DNA of 64,000 nucleotides from Streptomyces sp. NBC_00289 (GCF_041435115.1 NZ_CP108046.1:3100001-3164000); one strand, 5' to 3'. Numbered from the stretch's first letter, positions 35,165-47,187 are shown. Notes: generated by a model not told the origin, from the letters alone. Translations and numbers: made by a program.

Positions 35165-35179
35165 TCGTCTGCCTGACGA
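35165..35179. promoter_or_regulatory. Candidate operator of the NrtR-type gene
   Basis: TCGTC-TGCCT-GACGA, a 5-bp inverted repeat with 5-base spacer, 14 bases upstream of the start codon and flanked by AT-rich TATAGT and TAAAC. The position suits self-repression. Confidence 0.5.
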
Positions 35180-35281
35180 TAAACACTCCCTTCGCCGACC
35201 GCATCGGCCCCTGGGTCGCTCGGTCCGACGGCAGCCGCGCGCTTGCCCCCGGCCCGTCGTCCCCTACCACGTTCTACGAGG

Positions 35282-37642
35282 TCACGCCCCCAGTTGCAGC
35301 CCCTCGGCAGCCTCCTCAACGAGAGAGAGACCGAGCCGACTGACCCGTACGGAGAAGGGGGCGCCCGCCACGCGCAGCCCGGTCAGCCCGATCTCCCCCA
35401 CGGGCGCGCTGCTCACCGGCCGCAGTGTGACCGTCCCGGCGGGTGCGTCGGGGCGAATGCCGGCGAGGGTGGTCAGGAGCAGGACACCCGCGGCCGCGGC
35501 CGTGGCCGAAGGGCGGCATGCCGCGGGGTGTGGCACGGGGGCGCTTCCGTCGGAGCGCTGCTCTCCCGCGTACATCTCGGGAAGTCGGTGGCCGAAAGCC
35601 TCGGCCGCCGCCAGCAGGCCCCGCAGCAGTGCTCCGGCTTCCTTCTCGTAGCCGGCGGCGGCCAGTCCTGTCACGCCGATCGCCGTCTCGTGCACCCGCA
35701 CGGCGCCGCTGCGATGGCCGAACGGGTTGTACCCGGCCTCCTTGGCCCCTAGTCCGCGCAGGCCCCAGCCGGAGTCCATGGCCGGGCTCCCGAGCAGCCG
35801 CGCAAGCTGTTCGGTCTGCACCTTGTCGAGCAGGCCGGGCGCCTGCCTGCCTCCGCCCATCAGGCCGGTGTCGAGCAGGTGGACGGCGGCGGCACCGAGC
35901 TGCGGCACGAGACGTCCGTCCGGAGCGCGGGCGGCAGCGGGTCGGCCGCCGCCACGGTCGTCGATCCAGAACTCGTTCCGGAACGCCGTCCGCAGTGTGT
36001 CGGCCCACTGCCTCAGTCCGGTGCCGCCGGGCCTGCCGCACGCGTCGAGCAGGTCTGCTCCGAGGAGCGCCGCCCGGTACGCCTGGGCCTGGAATTCGCA
36101 GCGGGCGAGGCCTCCGGGTTGCGGGTCACCCAGGTATGTCCCCTCCCCCAGCGTCGTCCGCAGCCAGGCCAGGCAACGCTCGGCCGCCGGCAGCAACTCC
36201 TCCATGTCCTGCTCGGGGAGCCCCCACCGGCGGGCCTCCGCCAGCAGCACGGGAAAGAGCAGGGTGGCCTCAGTGCCCGTACAGCTGGCCGGCAGATGCA
36301 CGCCCGCGTCCCGTCGCGGCCCAGGAATCATTCCGGACCGCGGTGCGTCATCGGGGTATTGCGTCCGCGCGAGGGTACGCAACGTGCCCACAGCCAGCCG
36401 GGTACCCAGTGGCAGCGTCATGCGGGCTGCGGCCAGCGCCTCGGCCGGGGCCAAGCCGCAGCGCCAAGGCACTCCTGCCGCGAGATACATGTCAGCAGGA
36501 TGTGCCGGGTCGCGCAGGAGCAGCGCCTGGAGATCCTTGATGCTCGTGCGCAGCAGCGCCTGGACTGCCGGCTGATCGCCCGTCGCCTCAGCCGCAGCGA
36601 GGGGACTCGTCGCCGCTTTCCCCGCGGCCCGGGCCGGCCCCGCACCGTCCGGACGCACCCGAAGCTCGACGCTCACCGAGCCGCCAGGAGGCAGCTCGAA
36701 CTCCCATCGCAGAAGTCCTGCGGAGGCCAGCGCGTCGGCCGGCGGCGGGTCGGCCGTGACGGAGGCGCTTCCTCTGGAGGAGGTCCAGCACAGCCCGGAG
36801 CCACGGACCATGGCGGGCAGTTCTGCTCCCGCGCGGCCGGACGCGATCTCACTCAGGTCGGCCAGGTCCGTGCCCAGCGACACTTCGACCGGCAGGCGGA
36901 GTGAGCGGTGAGCCGTGCTCTGCAACCTAATGCGTTCGATGCCGTCCGCGTGACGTGTTCGCTCGACCACGACGTCCGGGTCCGGGCCGGCGCCGGGAGA
37001 GACGCGCAGGGTGCCCACGAAGCGCGCGCGGTCGGCCGCGGTCGAACGGGCCTGGACCGCGAGCGGTTCGTGCCCGGCGACGCGGACCTGGCAGCGGGAC
37101 AGGAGGCGTCGCCCGGCGCGGTAGAACCCCTCCAGTCCCTGGCCGGTCAGTTGCCCCTGCTCCGTCGAGATGGCGAGGCCCGGGAGCCCGACGCAGACGA
37201 TGGCCGTGTGGGTGGGGGGCAGGTCGGTCGAACGGTGAGGAATCAGCGGGCCAGCCGATGCGGGGCGGCCTTCCACGGTCGGCGAGGAAGACCCGTACGG
37301 ACGGCTCACAGGCAGAGGTGGTGGCCACGCCTCCGAGGACGGCAGGGCAAGGGTTCGGCGCTGATCGGTGGGCGAGGAGGAGCGCTCGCGGCTTCCCGGC
37401 TCAGGCATGAGCGAGGAGGCGGATCGGAGTGGACTCGCTGCGTTCGTGGGCGAAGGAGGGTGAGGTCCCACCGGCGCTGCCGGGCGGCCGTCAGCCGCCG
37501 GTGGGAGTGGGCGGCTCTGGCCGTACAGGTCCGAGCGGGACGGCTGGGGCGGAGCGCTGGTCGGGCCGCTCCCGGGTGGTGCGACTGCGTCGGCGGCAGA
37601 ACCGTCGTCGTCGCTGGCTGAGGGCGGAGTCGGCTGGTGCAA
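35282..37642 (-). CDS. Glycogen-debranching-like protein with long disordered N-terminus
   Basis: A 786-residue protein. Residues 1-145 are Pro/Ser-rich and probably disordered. Residues about 150-340 form the N-terminal beta domain of amylo-alpha-1,6-glucosidase-like proteins (TDLPPTHTAIVCVGLPGLAIS). The rest is a six-hairpin helical barrel like GH63/GH15 (MYLAAGVPWRCGLAPAEALAAAR, CEFQAQAYRAALLGADLL, SGWGLRGLG). The catalytic acids cannot be assigned confidently, and the barrel is more divergent than in true debranching enzymes. The in-frame start at 37642 could be too far upstream, as the disordered part may include noncoding sequence. Confidence 0.72.
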   Translation of the reverse strand: MHQPTPPSASDDDGSAADAVAPPGSGPTSAPPQPSRSDLYGQSRPLPPAADGRPAAPVGPHPPSPTNAASPLRSASSLMPEPGSRERSSSPTDQRRTLALPSSEAWPPPLPVSRPYGSSSPTVEGRPASAGPLIPHRSTDLPPTHTAIVCVGLPGLAISTEQGQLTGQGLEGFYRAGRRLLSRCQVRVAGHEPLAVQARSTAADRARFVGTLRVSPGAGPDPDVVVERTRHADGIERIRLQSTAHRSLRLPVEVSLGTDLADLSEIASGRAGAELPAMVRGSGLCWTSSRGSASVTADPPPADALASAGLLRWEFELPPGGSVSVELRVRPDGAGPARAAGKAATSPLAAAEATGDQPAVQALLRTSIKDLQALLLRDPAHPADMYLAAGVPWRCGLAPAEALAAARMTLPLGTRLAVGTLRTLARTQYPDDAPRSGMIPGPRRDAGVHLPASCTGTEATLLFPVLLAEARRWGLPEQDMEELLPAAERCLAWLRTTLGEGTYLGDPQPGGLARCEFQAQAYRAALLGADLLDACGRPGGTGLRQWADTLRTAFRNEFWIDDRGGGRPAAARAPDGRLVPQLGAAAVHLLDTGLMGGGRQAPGLLDKVQTEQLARLLGSPAMDSGWGLRGLGAKEAGYNPFGHRSGAVRVHETAIGVTGLAAAGYEKEAGALLRGLLAAAEAFGHRLPEMYAGEQRSDGSAPVPHPAACRPSATAAAAGVLLLTTLAGIRPDAPAGTVTLRPVSSAPVGEIGLTGLRVAGAPFSVRVSRLGLSLVEEAAEGLQLGA

Positions 37643-38014
37643 GGGGCGGCTTCCTCTGCTCTCTGATCACTTCGTGCGGCATTGACGCCGGGTACGTAGC
37701 TCCTGAGGGACAAGGGCGGTCGGCGGCGTGGTCCGTTCAGGCGTTCCGCCACTCAGGTGAACGGGGCGGACGTCTCGTGGGTCACGCCCGCGGCCGGGAA
37801 AGCCGACCGAACGGCGGCGATGAGCAGGGAAGACGCCACCGATGCCGGCCCCGCGACGCCGGCGGCCCTCACCCCAAGCCGCGCGATGGCTTCCCGCATG
37901 CCCGGCCATGGCGCATCCAGGGGATGGCTCCTCGTAGGCCAGGCGATGGCTCACTTGCCTCCCCCCGACCAGCGGCCGCCCGCCGAGAGACGGCCGGCCG
38001 GGTCACGCCGTCGA
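37643..38014. other. Intergenic region upstream of the debranching-like gene
   Basis: 372 bases between the start of the debranching-like gene and the stop of the DUF4192 fragment. I see no gene, strong hairpin or operator. Overlapping reading frames here look like codon-bias shadows. Confidence 0.45.
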
Positions 38015-39399
38015 TCACGGCCTCTCCTCATCGGCGTCGCCCCCGGGACTCACGTTGCCGGCGTGGGTGCCTCGCCCCTCCGGGGCGTCCTTCCCCGGCC
38101 GGCACGGAGTCGCGCCCGCCGCACCTCGCGATCCGGGTCGGGAACCACGCGCTGCCGGGATGCGAGGCCGCGATCCGTTCGTTGCGCGCTGTCGCTCGCC
38201 CGGCCGCGTCACCCCGACGTCCGCAGTGCCGCGGCCGCTGACCGAGCGAGTGGCGGGGCGTGTCCGCCGTCGACGGCGGGGCGCCTTGGCCGGTGCTGGG
38301 GACGGCTTCGCTTCGTCCGTCCGTTGCAGCTCGTCCTGTTCCGTCATGTCCGCTGGCGTCGTGTCGTGCTGCACCTGGACGGGGAGGATCATGGCCTGTT
38401 GCTCGCCGCCCGCCGCTTCGCGTTCCGCCTTGGCACGCCGTTGCCGTTCGGCGCGCAGGCATCGACGGATCGACTCCGGATCGAGGCCCTCATTGCATGC
38501 CTGGTGCAGGAGTCGGGCGAAGAGATAGCCGGAGTCCGCGCCCAGGGCCATGGCCAAGGCCTCCCGGGCCTCGATGCCGTCGGCGCTCGACCAGGCCACC
38601 CAGCCGGCCAGTGTGAGGGGCGCCGCGGCGTGTTCCCCGTACGGGCCGACGCAGCGGCGGGCCAGGGCTCGCCAGAGTCGCAGAGCCGGGCCGGCTTCGT
38701 CGGCTTCCATCCACTCGGCGGCGCGATCTCGAGTCGTGCGGTCCTGCAGGCCGAGGATCAGGGTGGCGGCTTCGCCATGTCCGAGCAGTTGGTCGTCACG
38801 GAAGTCCCCCTGAAGAGCGCCCGATGCGGGTGGCGCTTCGGCGAAACGCGTCATGACCCGTTGGGCGAGCCGTACGGTCTCCTCGGCCACCTGCGCCCGG
38901 TTCTTCTCGTCCAGCATCCGGGGGACCATGCGCCTGCTGATGGTGTCCAGGACAGCCTCCTGCTCCAGCGCCGCGGCGGTTTCCCAGGGCTGCAGCCTGG
39001 CCCGAAGCTCGCGGAGAGTGCCCCGGACCTGAATTCCCGCGTAGGTCGCCGCCGCGGCCAGCACGGAGGTCCCGGGCAGGCCCATCGGCAGCCCCTCGGG
39101 CGGACAGCATCCCTCGCTCGGGCAGCAGTACGACCAGAAGCGGCCGTCGGAGATGCACAACGCCTCGATGACGGGCACGTCGAGGCGGCCGCACTCCGTG
39201 CGCAGCATGCCGGCGAGAGAGGCGAGCCGGGTCATGACCTCTCGGCCGGACTCACCTTTCCCCGGCTCCTGGCAGAGGTAGGCGACCATCTGCTCGGGCT
39301 TGGCGCCCCGCCGCTCACTGCCCGTGATCAACCCGTGGGCAAGCTGGCGGGCTACCGAAGCCCAGTCGTCCTCGTTCGACGGAATGCCGAGCCGGGCCC
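38015..39399 (-). pseudogene. DUF4192 gene, C-terminal part cut off by an insertion sequence
   Basis: The C-terminal roughly 460 codons of a DUF4192 protein. Reading in from the insertion point, the frame opens ARLGIPSNEDDWASVARQL and continues into GSERRGAKPEQMVAYLCQ, well upstream of the TTG at 39331 that could be mistaken for a start. The body is helical, with a Lys/Arg-rich disordered tail (AKAPRRRRRTRPATR). Its N-terminal part lies at 41717-42121 across the insertion. The family function is unknown. The fragment lacks a promoter and ribosome site of its own. Confidence 0.92.
39395..39399. repeat. Target-site duplication, left copy (GGCCC)
   Basis: GGCCC directly before the left inverted repeat, matching the copy at 41717-41721. 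One copy plus both flanks rebuilds an uninterrupted DUF4192 frame. Confidence 0.9.
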
Positions 39400-39424
39400 C
39401 AGACCTCCGGAATCGGGTTCTTGA

Positions 39425-41608
<2,184 letters not shown>

Positions 41609-41716
41609 CAGGAGACCCTATCCATTCGCCAGCCATCTCAACAACTTTCACACAATCAGCACCGCAGAAAGCACGCAGGTCAGCGAGGTTATCCACAGGT
41701 CACTACCGGAGGTCTG

Positions 41717-41721
41717 GGCCC
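41717..41721. repeat. Target-site duplication, right copy (GGCCC)
   Basis: GGCCC immediately after the right inverted repeat at 41706-41716, identical to 39395-39399. Confidence 0.9.
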
Positions 41722-42121
41722 GGCCGCCGAACCGGCCACGTCCGCTCCGGTCGTGCAGGGCGACCAGAACGATGCTGTCCTCGGGCCGGTATCCGAGCAG
41801 ATACGGCAGGGCGTCGGCCAGTTCTGCCGGAGTCCGTAGCGTGATCTGGTGCTCGCCTCCGTGGGCGTCGTATGTCAGGCACTCGACGTGCTCGTCGCCA
41901 TCGGCGCGCCTGTCGACCGCGCCGGTGTGGTCGGGGGCCCCTCGTGCGCCTCGATCTCGCTCCCCCGCACTTTCGTGGCACCGCGTTTCGATCTCGCTGA
42001 TGTTGCCGATGTCACCGACCGCATCGCTGTCGGACAGTTCGAAAGCGCTGCCGGAGATGTCGAAGGATTCCGGAGATTCGGAGGATTCAGGGGATCCAGT
42101 CGTTTCGCTGTGATTCGTCAT
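41717..42121 (-). pseudogene. DUF4192 gene, N-terminal part upstream of the insertion
   Basis: The N-terminal 135 codons of the same DUF4192 gene, from the ATG at 42121. The first 75 residues are Ser/Glu/Asp-rich and disordered. Then the family's hallmark starts: ITLRTPAELADALPYLLGY, RPEDSIVLVALHD and RGRFGGRA. After the insertion point the frame enters the element and ends at 41648. Joined at one GGCCC copy, it reads FGGRA-RLGIPS into the C-terminal part. The truncated product lacks most of the fold and is presumed nonfunctional. Confidence 0.9.
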
Positions 42122-42263
42122 GCACTGACGATCTCGCGAATCACGAATTCTCGTTTCACCCTGTGGATAACTTCGATCAGGAACACGTCACCAGGTCATC
42201 GAGAACGGGAAGTCGTCGCCCGACGGCTCTCCGCCTGTCAGTGGCGTCCTGTTGTATGGAGGC

Positions 42264-44435
42264 ATGACGGACAGCAACAAGGCGGAACTGCGCACGACGG
42301 CAGACGCGGTACTGGCCCGACTCGTCGGGGACGCCACCGGGTCGGCGCGACTGCGCGAGGACCAGTGGCGGGCCATCGAGGCGCTGGTCGCCGACAAGCG
42401 CCGGGCGCTCGTGGTGCAGCGCACGGGCTGGGGCAAGTCCGCGGTGTACTTCGTGGCGACCGCCCTGCTGCGGGAGCACGGCGCCGGACCGACCGTCATC
42501 GTCTCCCCGCTGCTCGCGCTCATGCGCAACCAGGTCGAGGCGGCCGCCCGCGCCGGAATCCACGCCCGCACCATCAACTCGTCCAACCCGGAGGAATGGC
42601 AGACCATCCAGGCCGAGGTGACCGCGGGCACGGTCGATGTCCTGCTCGTGAGCCCCGAGCGGCTCAACAACCCGGACTTCCGTGACAACGTGCTGCCCGA
42701 ACTGGCCGGCGCCACCGGACTTCTCGTCGTCGACGAGGCCCATTGCATCTCCGACTGGGGTCATGACTTCCGCCCCGACTACCGGCGGCTGCGCACCATG
42801 CTCGCGGAGCTGCCGGCGGGTGTCCCGGTGCTGGCCACGACCGCCACGGCCAACGCGCGGGTCACCGCGGACGTGGCCGAGCAGCTGGGTACGGGAACCG
42901 GTTCGGACGCGTTGGTGCTGCGGGGCCCGCTGGACCGCGAAAGCCTCAGCCTGAGCGTCCTGCCGTTGCCCGACGCGGCCCACCGGCTGGCGTGGCTCGC
43001 CGATCACCTGGCCGACCTGCCTGGTTCCGGAATCATCTACACCCTCACCGTCGCAGCCGCCGAGGAAGTGACCGCCTTTCTGCGGCAGTGCGGGCACATC
43101 GTCACCTCGTACACGGGCAAGACGGAGAACGCCGAACGACAGCAGGCCGAAGAGGCCCTGCTCGCGAACCGGGTGAAAGCGCTGGTGGCCACCTCGGCGC
43201 TCGGGATGGGGTTCGACAAGCCCGACCTGGGATTCGTGGTCCATCTCGGCTCGCCCTCCTCCCCCATCGCCTACTACCAGCAGGTCGGTCGTGCCGGACG
43301 CGGGGTGGAACACGCCGAGGTACTGCTTTTGCCTGGGCGCGAGGACGAAGCGATCTGGGCCTACTTCGCCTCCGTGGCGTTTCCGCCCGAAGACGCCGTC
43401 CGCCGCACCCTCGACGTCCTCGCGCGAGCTGACCGGCCCCTGTCACTACAGGCGCTGGAGCCGCTCGTAGAGCTCAACCGCACCCGTTTGGAGACCATGC
43501 TCAAGGTTCTCGACGTGGATGGTGCCGTCCACCGGGTCAAGGGCGGCTGGATCTCGACCGGTGTCCCGTGGTCGTACGACGCGGAGCGGTACGCGTGGGT
43601 CGCCAAACAGCGGGCGTCGGAGCAGCAGGCCATGCGCGACTACGCCACCACCACCGGCTGCCGCATGGAGTTCCTGCGGCGGCAACTGGACGACGAGCAG
43701 GCTGCTCCCTGTGGCCGTTGCGACAACTGCGCGGGGGCGCGTTTCACAGCCGAGGTCTCCCCTCGCGCCCTGGACACCGCCGGTGGTTCGCTCGCCCGCG
43801 CGGGAGTGGTGGTGGAGCCCCGCAAAATGTGGCCGACCGGGCTTCCGGCCGTCGGCGTCAGCCTCAAAGGCCGCATCCCGCCCGGCGAGCAGGCCACCCC
43901 GGGCCGGGCGCTCGGCCGGCTTTCGGACATCGGCTGGGGCAACCGGCTGCGCCCCCTGCTCTCGCCCCAGACCCCTGATGCGCCCGTGCCCGACGATGTG
44001 GCGAGCGCCGTCGTGACCGTGCTGTCGGACTGGGCCACGGCGCCCGGCGGTTGGGCATCGCGCACGCCGGACGCACTGGCCCGCCCCGCCGGAGTGGTCA
44101 CCATGCCCTCACGGACCAGGCCAGAGTTGATCGAGTCGCTCGGGAACAGGATCTCCTCGGTCGGCCGCATCCCGCTGTTCGGCTCACTCGCCTACACGGA
44201 TCAGGCGGACGCCCTGTCCGTGCCCCGCTCCAACAGTGCCCAGCGCCTCCGAGCTCTGAGCGGGGCGCTCGTCGTCCCCCCGTCGCTGCAGGAAGCCCTC
44301 CACGCGGCCGACGGCCCCGTCCTGCTCGTCGACGACCTGACCGAGACCGGATGGACCCTCGCGGTAGCCGGCCGCCTTCTCCTGCAGTCCGGTGCACAGG
44401 GGGTGTTGCCGCTGGTCCTGGCTGTGAGGAGCTGA
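42264..44435 (+). CDS. RecQ-family DNA helicase fused to a phosphoribosyltransferase-like domain
   Basis: A 723-residue protein. The ATG at 42264 follows GGAGG at unusually short spacing. A TTG at 42252 is an alternative. Helicase motifs: RTGWGKSAVYF (I), VSPLLALMRNQ (Ia), VVDEAHCISDWGHDFRPDY (II plus the RecQ aromatic-rich loop), TATAN (III) and QQVGRAGRG (VI). The RecQ zinc cysteines are in CRMEF and CGRCDNC. The C-terminal 220 residues replace the HRDC domain with a region ending in VLLVDDLTETGWTLAVA, a PRPP-binding-type motif of phosphoribosyltransferases. It unwinds DNA 3'-5' in repair. The role of the extra domain is unknown. Confidence 0.9.
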   Translation: MTDSNKAELRTTADAVLARLVGDATGSARLREDQWRAIEALVADKRRALVVQRTGWGKSAVYFVATALLREHGAGPTVIVSPLLALMRNQVEAAARAGIHARTINSSNPEEWQTIQAEVTAGTVDVLLVSPERLNNPDFRDNVLPELAGATGLLVVDEAHCISDWGHDFRPDYRRLRTMLAELPAGVPVLATTATANARVTADVAEQLGTGTGSDALVLRGPLDRESLSLSVLPLPDAAHRLAWLADHLADLPGSGIIYTLTVAAAEEVTAFLRQCGHIVTSYTGKTENAERQQAEEALLANRVKALVATSALGMGFDKPDLGFVVHLGSPSSPIAYYQQVGRAGRGVEHAEVLLLPGREDEAIWAYFASVAFPPEDAVRRTLDVLARADRPLSLQALEPLVELNRTRLETMLKVLDVDGAVHRVKGGWISTGVPWSYDAERYAWVAKQRASEQQAMRDYATTTGCRMEFLRRQLDDEQAAPCGRCDNCAGARFTAEVSPRALDTAGGSLARAGVVVEPRKMWPTGLPAVGVSLKGRIPPGEQATPGRALGRLSDIGWGNRLRPLLSPQTPDAPVPDDVASAVVTVLSDWATAPGGWASRTPDALARPAGVVTMPSRTRPELIESLGNRISSVGRIPLFGSLAYTDQADALSVPRSNSAQRLRALSGALVVPPSLQEALHAADGPVLLVDDLTETGWTLAVAGRLLLQSGAQGVLPLVLAVRS

Positions 44436-44714
44436 GCTTGTTCGACACGTCGCAGGCTCCTTGGCGGCGTGGAAGGGTGCGGTGCCCGGGTCCCATGCGT
44501 CGTCCGCCGACACACTGGGTAGGGATATAAGCCTCGAACGACCGCATAGGGGTCGGTGGGCCCAATTGCTCGTTGCCGCAACCCAGTTCGACAGGAAGAA
44601 TTGAACTCCGCTCCCCGCACGGCTCGTCCGTGGTCCGGTAGGGCTCTGCTGCGGCGTGCGTTCCCCCGATTCCGACCTCGCCCGCAGTGTGGGCGCGTAG
44701 CCGAAGGGAGGACC

Positions 44715-45350
44715 GTGACCTTCGGATTCGCTCCGTCCTCCGCGGCATCGACCTCGTCGTCTGCCGTTCTGTCCACCGCATCCGCCAACCCCCTGTCCCG
44801 CATGCTCGAACCCGCCGAGTGGGCCGCCGCCGGAATCCCTCTGCTGCGCAATCCTCGTGAGGTCGTCAGCGGACTGCACTCACGGCACCGACCCAAACCG
44901 GCTACGGCGATCGTGGCGGTGCTCGATCCGGACGAGCGGCTGTGCGCGAGCGCCTCGTTCACCCGTCGTTCGGCCCCGGCCGACGGCTGGATGTTCCGCA
45001 ACGTGCTGCTCGACCAACTACGCCGAGTGATCCCGCACGACCTGCGGCGCCGCACTCCGGTGCGCACCGCCGTGCTGCTCTACTGCCGCGACGGCGACGC
45101 ACGTTGGACCGAGGAGGACGGCGCGTGGATGTGGGGGCTGCGTGATGCCTGCACCCTCCACGGGCTGCGCTGCGGCGCATACATCACGCTGACCCGGGAC
45201 GGCTGGCAGGTCCTGGGCGAGGGACGCGGCGGGCGCCGGCCGAACTCGGACTCGAAGCCGGAGCCCTTCGCCCTGTCCGAGGCGCCGCCTCCGCTGCCGC
45301 GCACCGGCGGCGCCGCCTCGGAGGTTCTACGCCGGGCGGCCGCCCGCTGA
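44715..45350 (+). CDS. Conserved hypothetical protein, DNA-repair neighbourhood
   Basis: A 211-residue protein from the GTG at 44715, with GGGAGG at good spacing. A disordered Ser/Ala start precedes a mixed alpha/beta core: PATAIVAVLDPDERLCASAS, MFRNVLLDQLRRVIPHDLR, TAVLLYCRDGDARWTEEDGAW and DACTLHGLRCGAYITLTRDGW. I do not recognise a catalytic motif. It is 279 bases behind the RecQ-type gene and probably has its own promoter. Conserved Streptomyces proteins with this core are listed as hypothetical. Confidence 0.75.
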   Translation: MTFGFAPSSAASTSSSAVLSTASANPLSRMLEPAEWAAAGIPLLRNPREVVSGLHSRHRPKPATAIVAVLDPDERLCASASFTRRSAPADGWMFRNVLLDQLRRVIPHDLRRRTPVRTAVLLYCRDGDARWTEEDGAWMWGLRDACTLHGLRCGAYITLTRDGWQVLGEGRGGRRPNSDSKPEPFALSEAPPPLPRTGGAASEVLRRAAAR

Positions 45351-45666
45351 AGCCGACGGAGCGCCGCTCACGGGCGGCGTTCCGTGCAAGGCCGTGTGAT
45401 TCGCAGAAGGCTCGCACCAAGGCCGGGCCCGCCCGGTCCATTACGACGCTTCACGGTCCGCATACGGCCATCGGCCACCCCCTTCAGCGCTGAACGGGCT
45501 TCTACGGACACCACCCGGTCGCACGACGAAGCGTCCGCCGTACTACCCCTGGGCAGCGCATGCGCAGAGCGTCGTCACCCTGACTTCGAGGGGGGGTGGG
45601 GACGGCCGAGGCAGACCACCGGCCTGCTCACGCCGGTCTCCGGGTCGCGCCCGCAGGCAGCAAAGG

Positions 45667-45692
45667 CCGCCGTGCGACTACTCGCACGGCGG
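45667..45692. terminator. Bidirectional terminator between convergent genes
   Basis: A perfect 10-bp stem CCGCCGTGCG/CGCACGGCGG with an ACTACT loop, inside the 425-base convergent gap 45351-45775. I see no gene in the rest of that gap. Confidence 0.78.
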
Positions 45693-45775
45693 AACCCCAA
45701 CTGCCTACCCGGGCACCGCCGCAGGCGGCACCTTTCAGCGCCTACCGAAGTCGCTCGTAGGCCCTGGAACCAGAC

Positions 45776-46417
45776 TCAGACGCTCGCACCGAGCACCGCG
45801 TTGATCTGCTGCGGGTCGCCGCAGACGATCAGCAGGGCACCAGCCCTGGTGTGAGCCAGCGGCAGAGCGGTGGCGGTGGCGGCACGGTCACCACTGTTGA
45901 CCGCGACCACGACCACGGGGCGGGACGCGGCACGGGACGCCTTGGTGGCCTCCGCGTAGAACACGTCGTCGCCCGCGTCGTGCTGAGCCCAGTAGGAGGC
46001 TTCACCGAAGGACAGTTCGTGGGTGGCCCACGGATGAGGTTCGCCGGTGGTGATCACCAGCACCTCTCCGGGGGCGCGGCCGGACTCCAGCAGCAGGTCG
46101 ACGGCTTCCTCGGCAGCGTCCAGAGCGCCCTCGACCGAGGCCGGGATCAACTGGAGCTGCGGCGTCGCCGGCACCTGAGCGGAGGCGGAGGGGGCGCCCG
46201 GACCAGCCGGTCCGGGCGTCGTCGCGGCCATGTCGCGCGGCGCACGTTGCACCGGCGGCGCTGGCCGCACGGGGCCCGGACGACCGGGGCGCGGCGGAGC
46301 CGCGGGTCGGGGGCCGGGTACGGGGCGGGGGGTCGGCGCGGTACGGCTGCTGGCCGAAGTGGCGCGGGGACCCTGGGCACTCTCGTGAATCTGAGGCTCC
46401 TCGGGAATGAGAGGCAT
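45776..46417 (-). CDS. Proline-rich conserved hypothetical protein
   Basis: A 213-residue protein from the ATG at 46417. Residues about 15-95 are Pro/Ala/Arg-rich and probably disordered. The C-terminal 110 residues form an alpha/beta domain (SVEGALDAAEEAVDLLLESG, EVLVITTGEPHPWATHELSF, RPVVVVAVNSGD, AGALLIVCGDPQQINAVLG). I cannot assign a function. It lies 68 bases downstream of rnhB in the same orientation and may be co-transcribed. An upstream extension to 46567 would overlap rnhB and is not favoured. Confidence 0.65.
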   Translation of the reverse strand: MPLIPEEPQIHESAQGPRATSASSRTAPTPRPVPGPRPAAPPRPGRPGPVRPAPPVQRAPRDMAATTPGPAGPGAPSASAQVPATPQLQLIPASVEGALDAAEEAVDLLLESGRAPGEVLVITTGEPHPWATHELSFGEASYWAQHDAGDDVFYAEATKASRAASRPVVVVAVNSGDRAATATALPLAHTRAGALLIVCGDPQQINAVLGASV

Positions 46418-46485
46418 GAGCTGATGTTTATCAAACGTCGGTGCGGCTCGCGTCAGCGGGTGGCACATGAGTGCGAGCGGAATCG

Positions 46486-47187
46486 TCAGAAATCGAAGCC
46501 GAGCTGCCCCTCGATCTCCGGAACGCTTCCGTCCGCCCAGCTGCGGGCCTTCTTCAGGTGCCGCCACTGAGGCAGCGCATCAAGATACGCCCACGACAAC
46601 CGGTGGAACGGAGTGGGGCCCCGTACCTCCAGTGCTGCCTTGTGCACGGGCGACGGATACCCGGCGTTGGCTGCAAAATCGAAGTCTGCATGGTCGACAC
46701 CCAGTTCGGCCATCATTTTGTCGCGCTGAACCTTCGCGATCACCGAAGCCGCCGCCACGGCCACGCAGGACTGGTCACCCTTGATGACCGTACGGACCTG
46801 CCACGGCACTCCGAGGTAGTTGTGCTTCCCGTCAAGGATGACCGCGTCGGGGCGGACCGGCAGGTCCTCCAGGGCGCGCACCGCGGCGAGCCGCAGCGCG
46901 GCTGTCATTCCGAGGTTGTCGATCTCCTCCGGGGAAGCGTGTCCCAGGGCGTACGACGTGACCCACTTCCGCAGGATCGGAGCGAGTTCGGTGCGCCGCT
47001 TCACGGTGAGCAGTTTGGAGTCGGTCAGGCCTTCGGGGGGACGACGCAGCCCGGTGATCGCCGCGCAGACGGTGACGGGGCCGGCCCACGCGCCGCGCCC
47101 CACCTCGTCGACACCTGCGATGACCTTGGCCCCGGTCGTGGCGCGCAGGGAGCGCTCGACGGTGTGAGTAGGTGGTTCGTACGGCAT
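46486..47187 (-). CDS. rnhB: Ribonuclease HII
   Basis: A 233-residue protein. Type-2 RNase H motifs are present: [18 protein letters not shown] with catalytic Asp-Glu at about residues 27-28, the LTDSKLL segment, the third acid in VILDGKHN, and SVIAKVQRD followed by the fourth acid in [13 protein letters not shown]. It removes single ribonucleotides and RNA from RNA-DNA hybrids in the cytoplasm. The length is normal for actinobacteria. Confidence 0.95.
   Translation of the reverse strand: MPYEPPTHTVERSLRATTGAKVIAGVDEVGRGAWAGPVTVCAAITGLRRPPEGLTDSKLLTVKRRTELAPILRKWVTSYALGHASPEEIDNLGMTAALRLAAVRALEDLPVRPDAVILDGKHNYLGVPWQVRTVIKGDQSCVAVAAASVIAKVQRDKMMAELGVDHADFDFAANAGYPSPVHKAALEVRGPTPFHRLSWAYLDALPQWRHLKKARSWADGSVPEIEGQLGFDF

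Noticed and set aside
39331..39331. TTG at 39331 as the start of an intact gene ending at 38015
   Set aside because: The frame continues upstream with conserved DUF4192 sequence to the insertion boundary, and the N-terminal part is found beyond the element, so this is a broken gene.
38490..39424. Long plus-strand frame antisense to the DUF4192 fragment
   Set aside because: A codon-bias shadow. The minus strand carries the recognisable family sequence.
45384..45854. A 156-codon plus-strand frame in the convergent gap
   Set aside because: It contains a stem-loop terminator, overlaps the next gene antisense, and has no protein-like composition.
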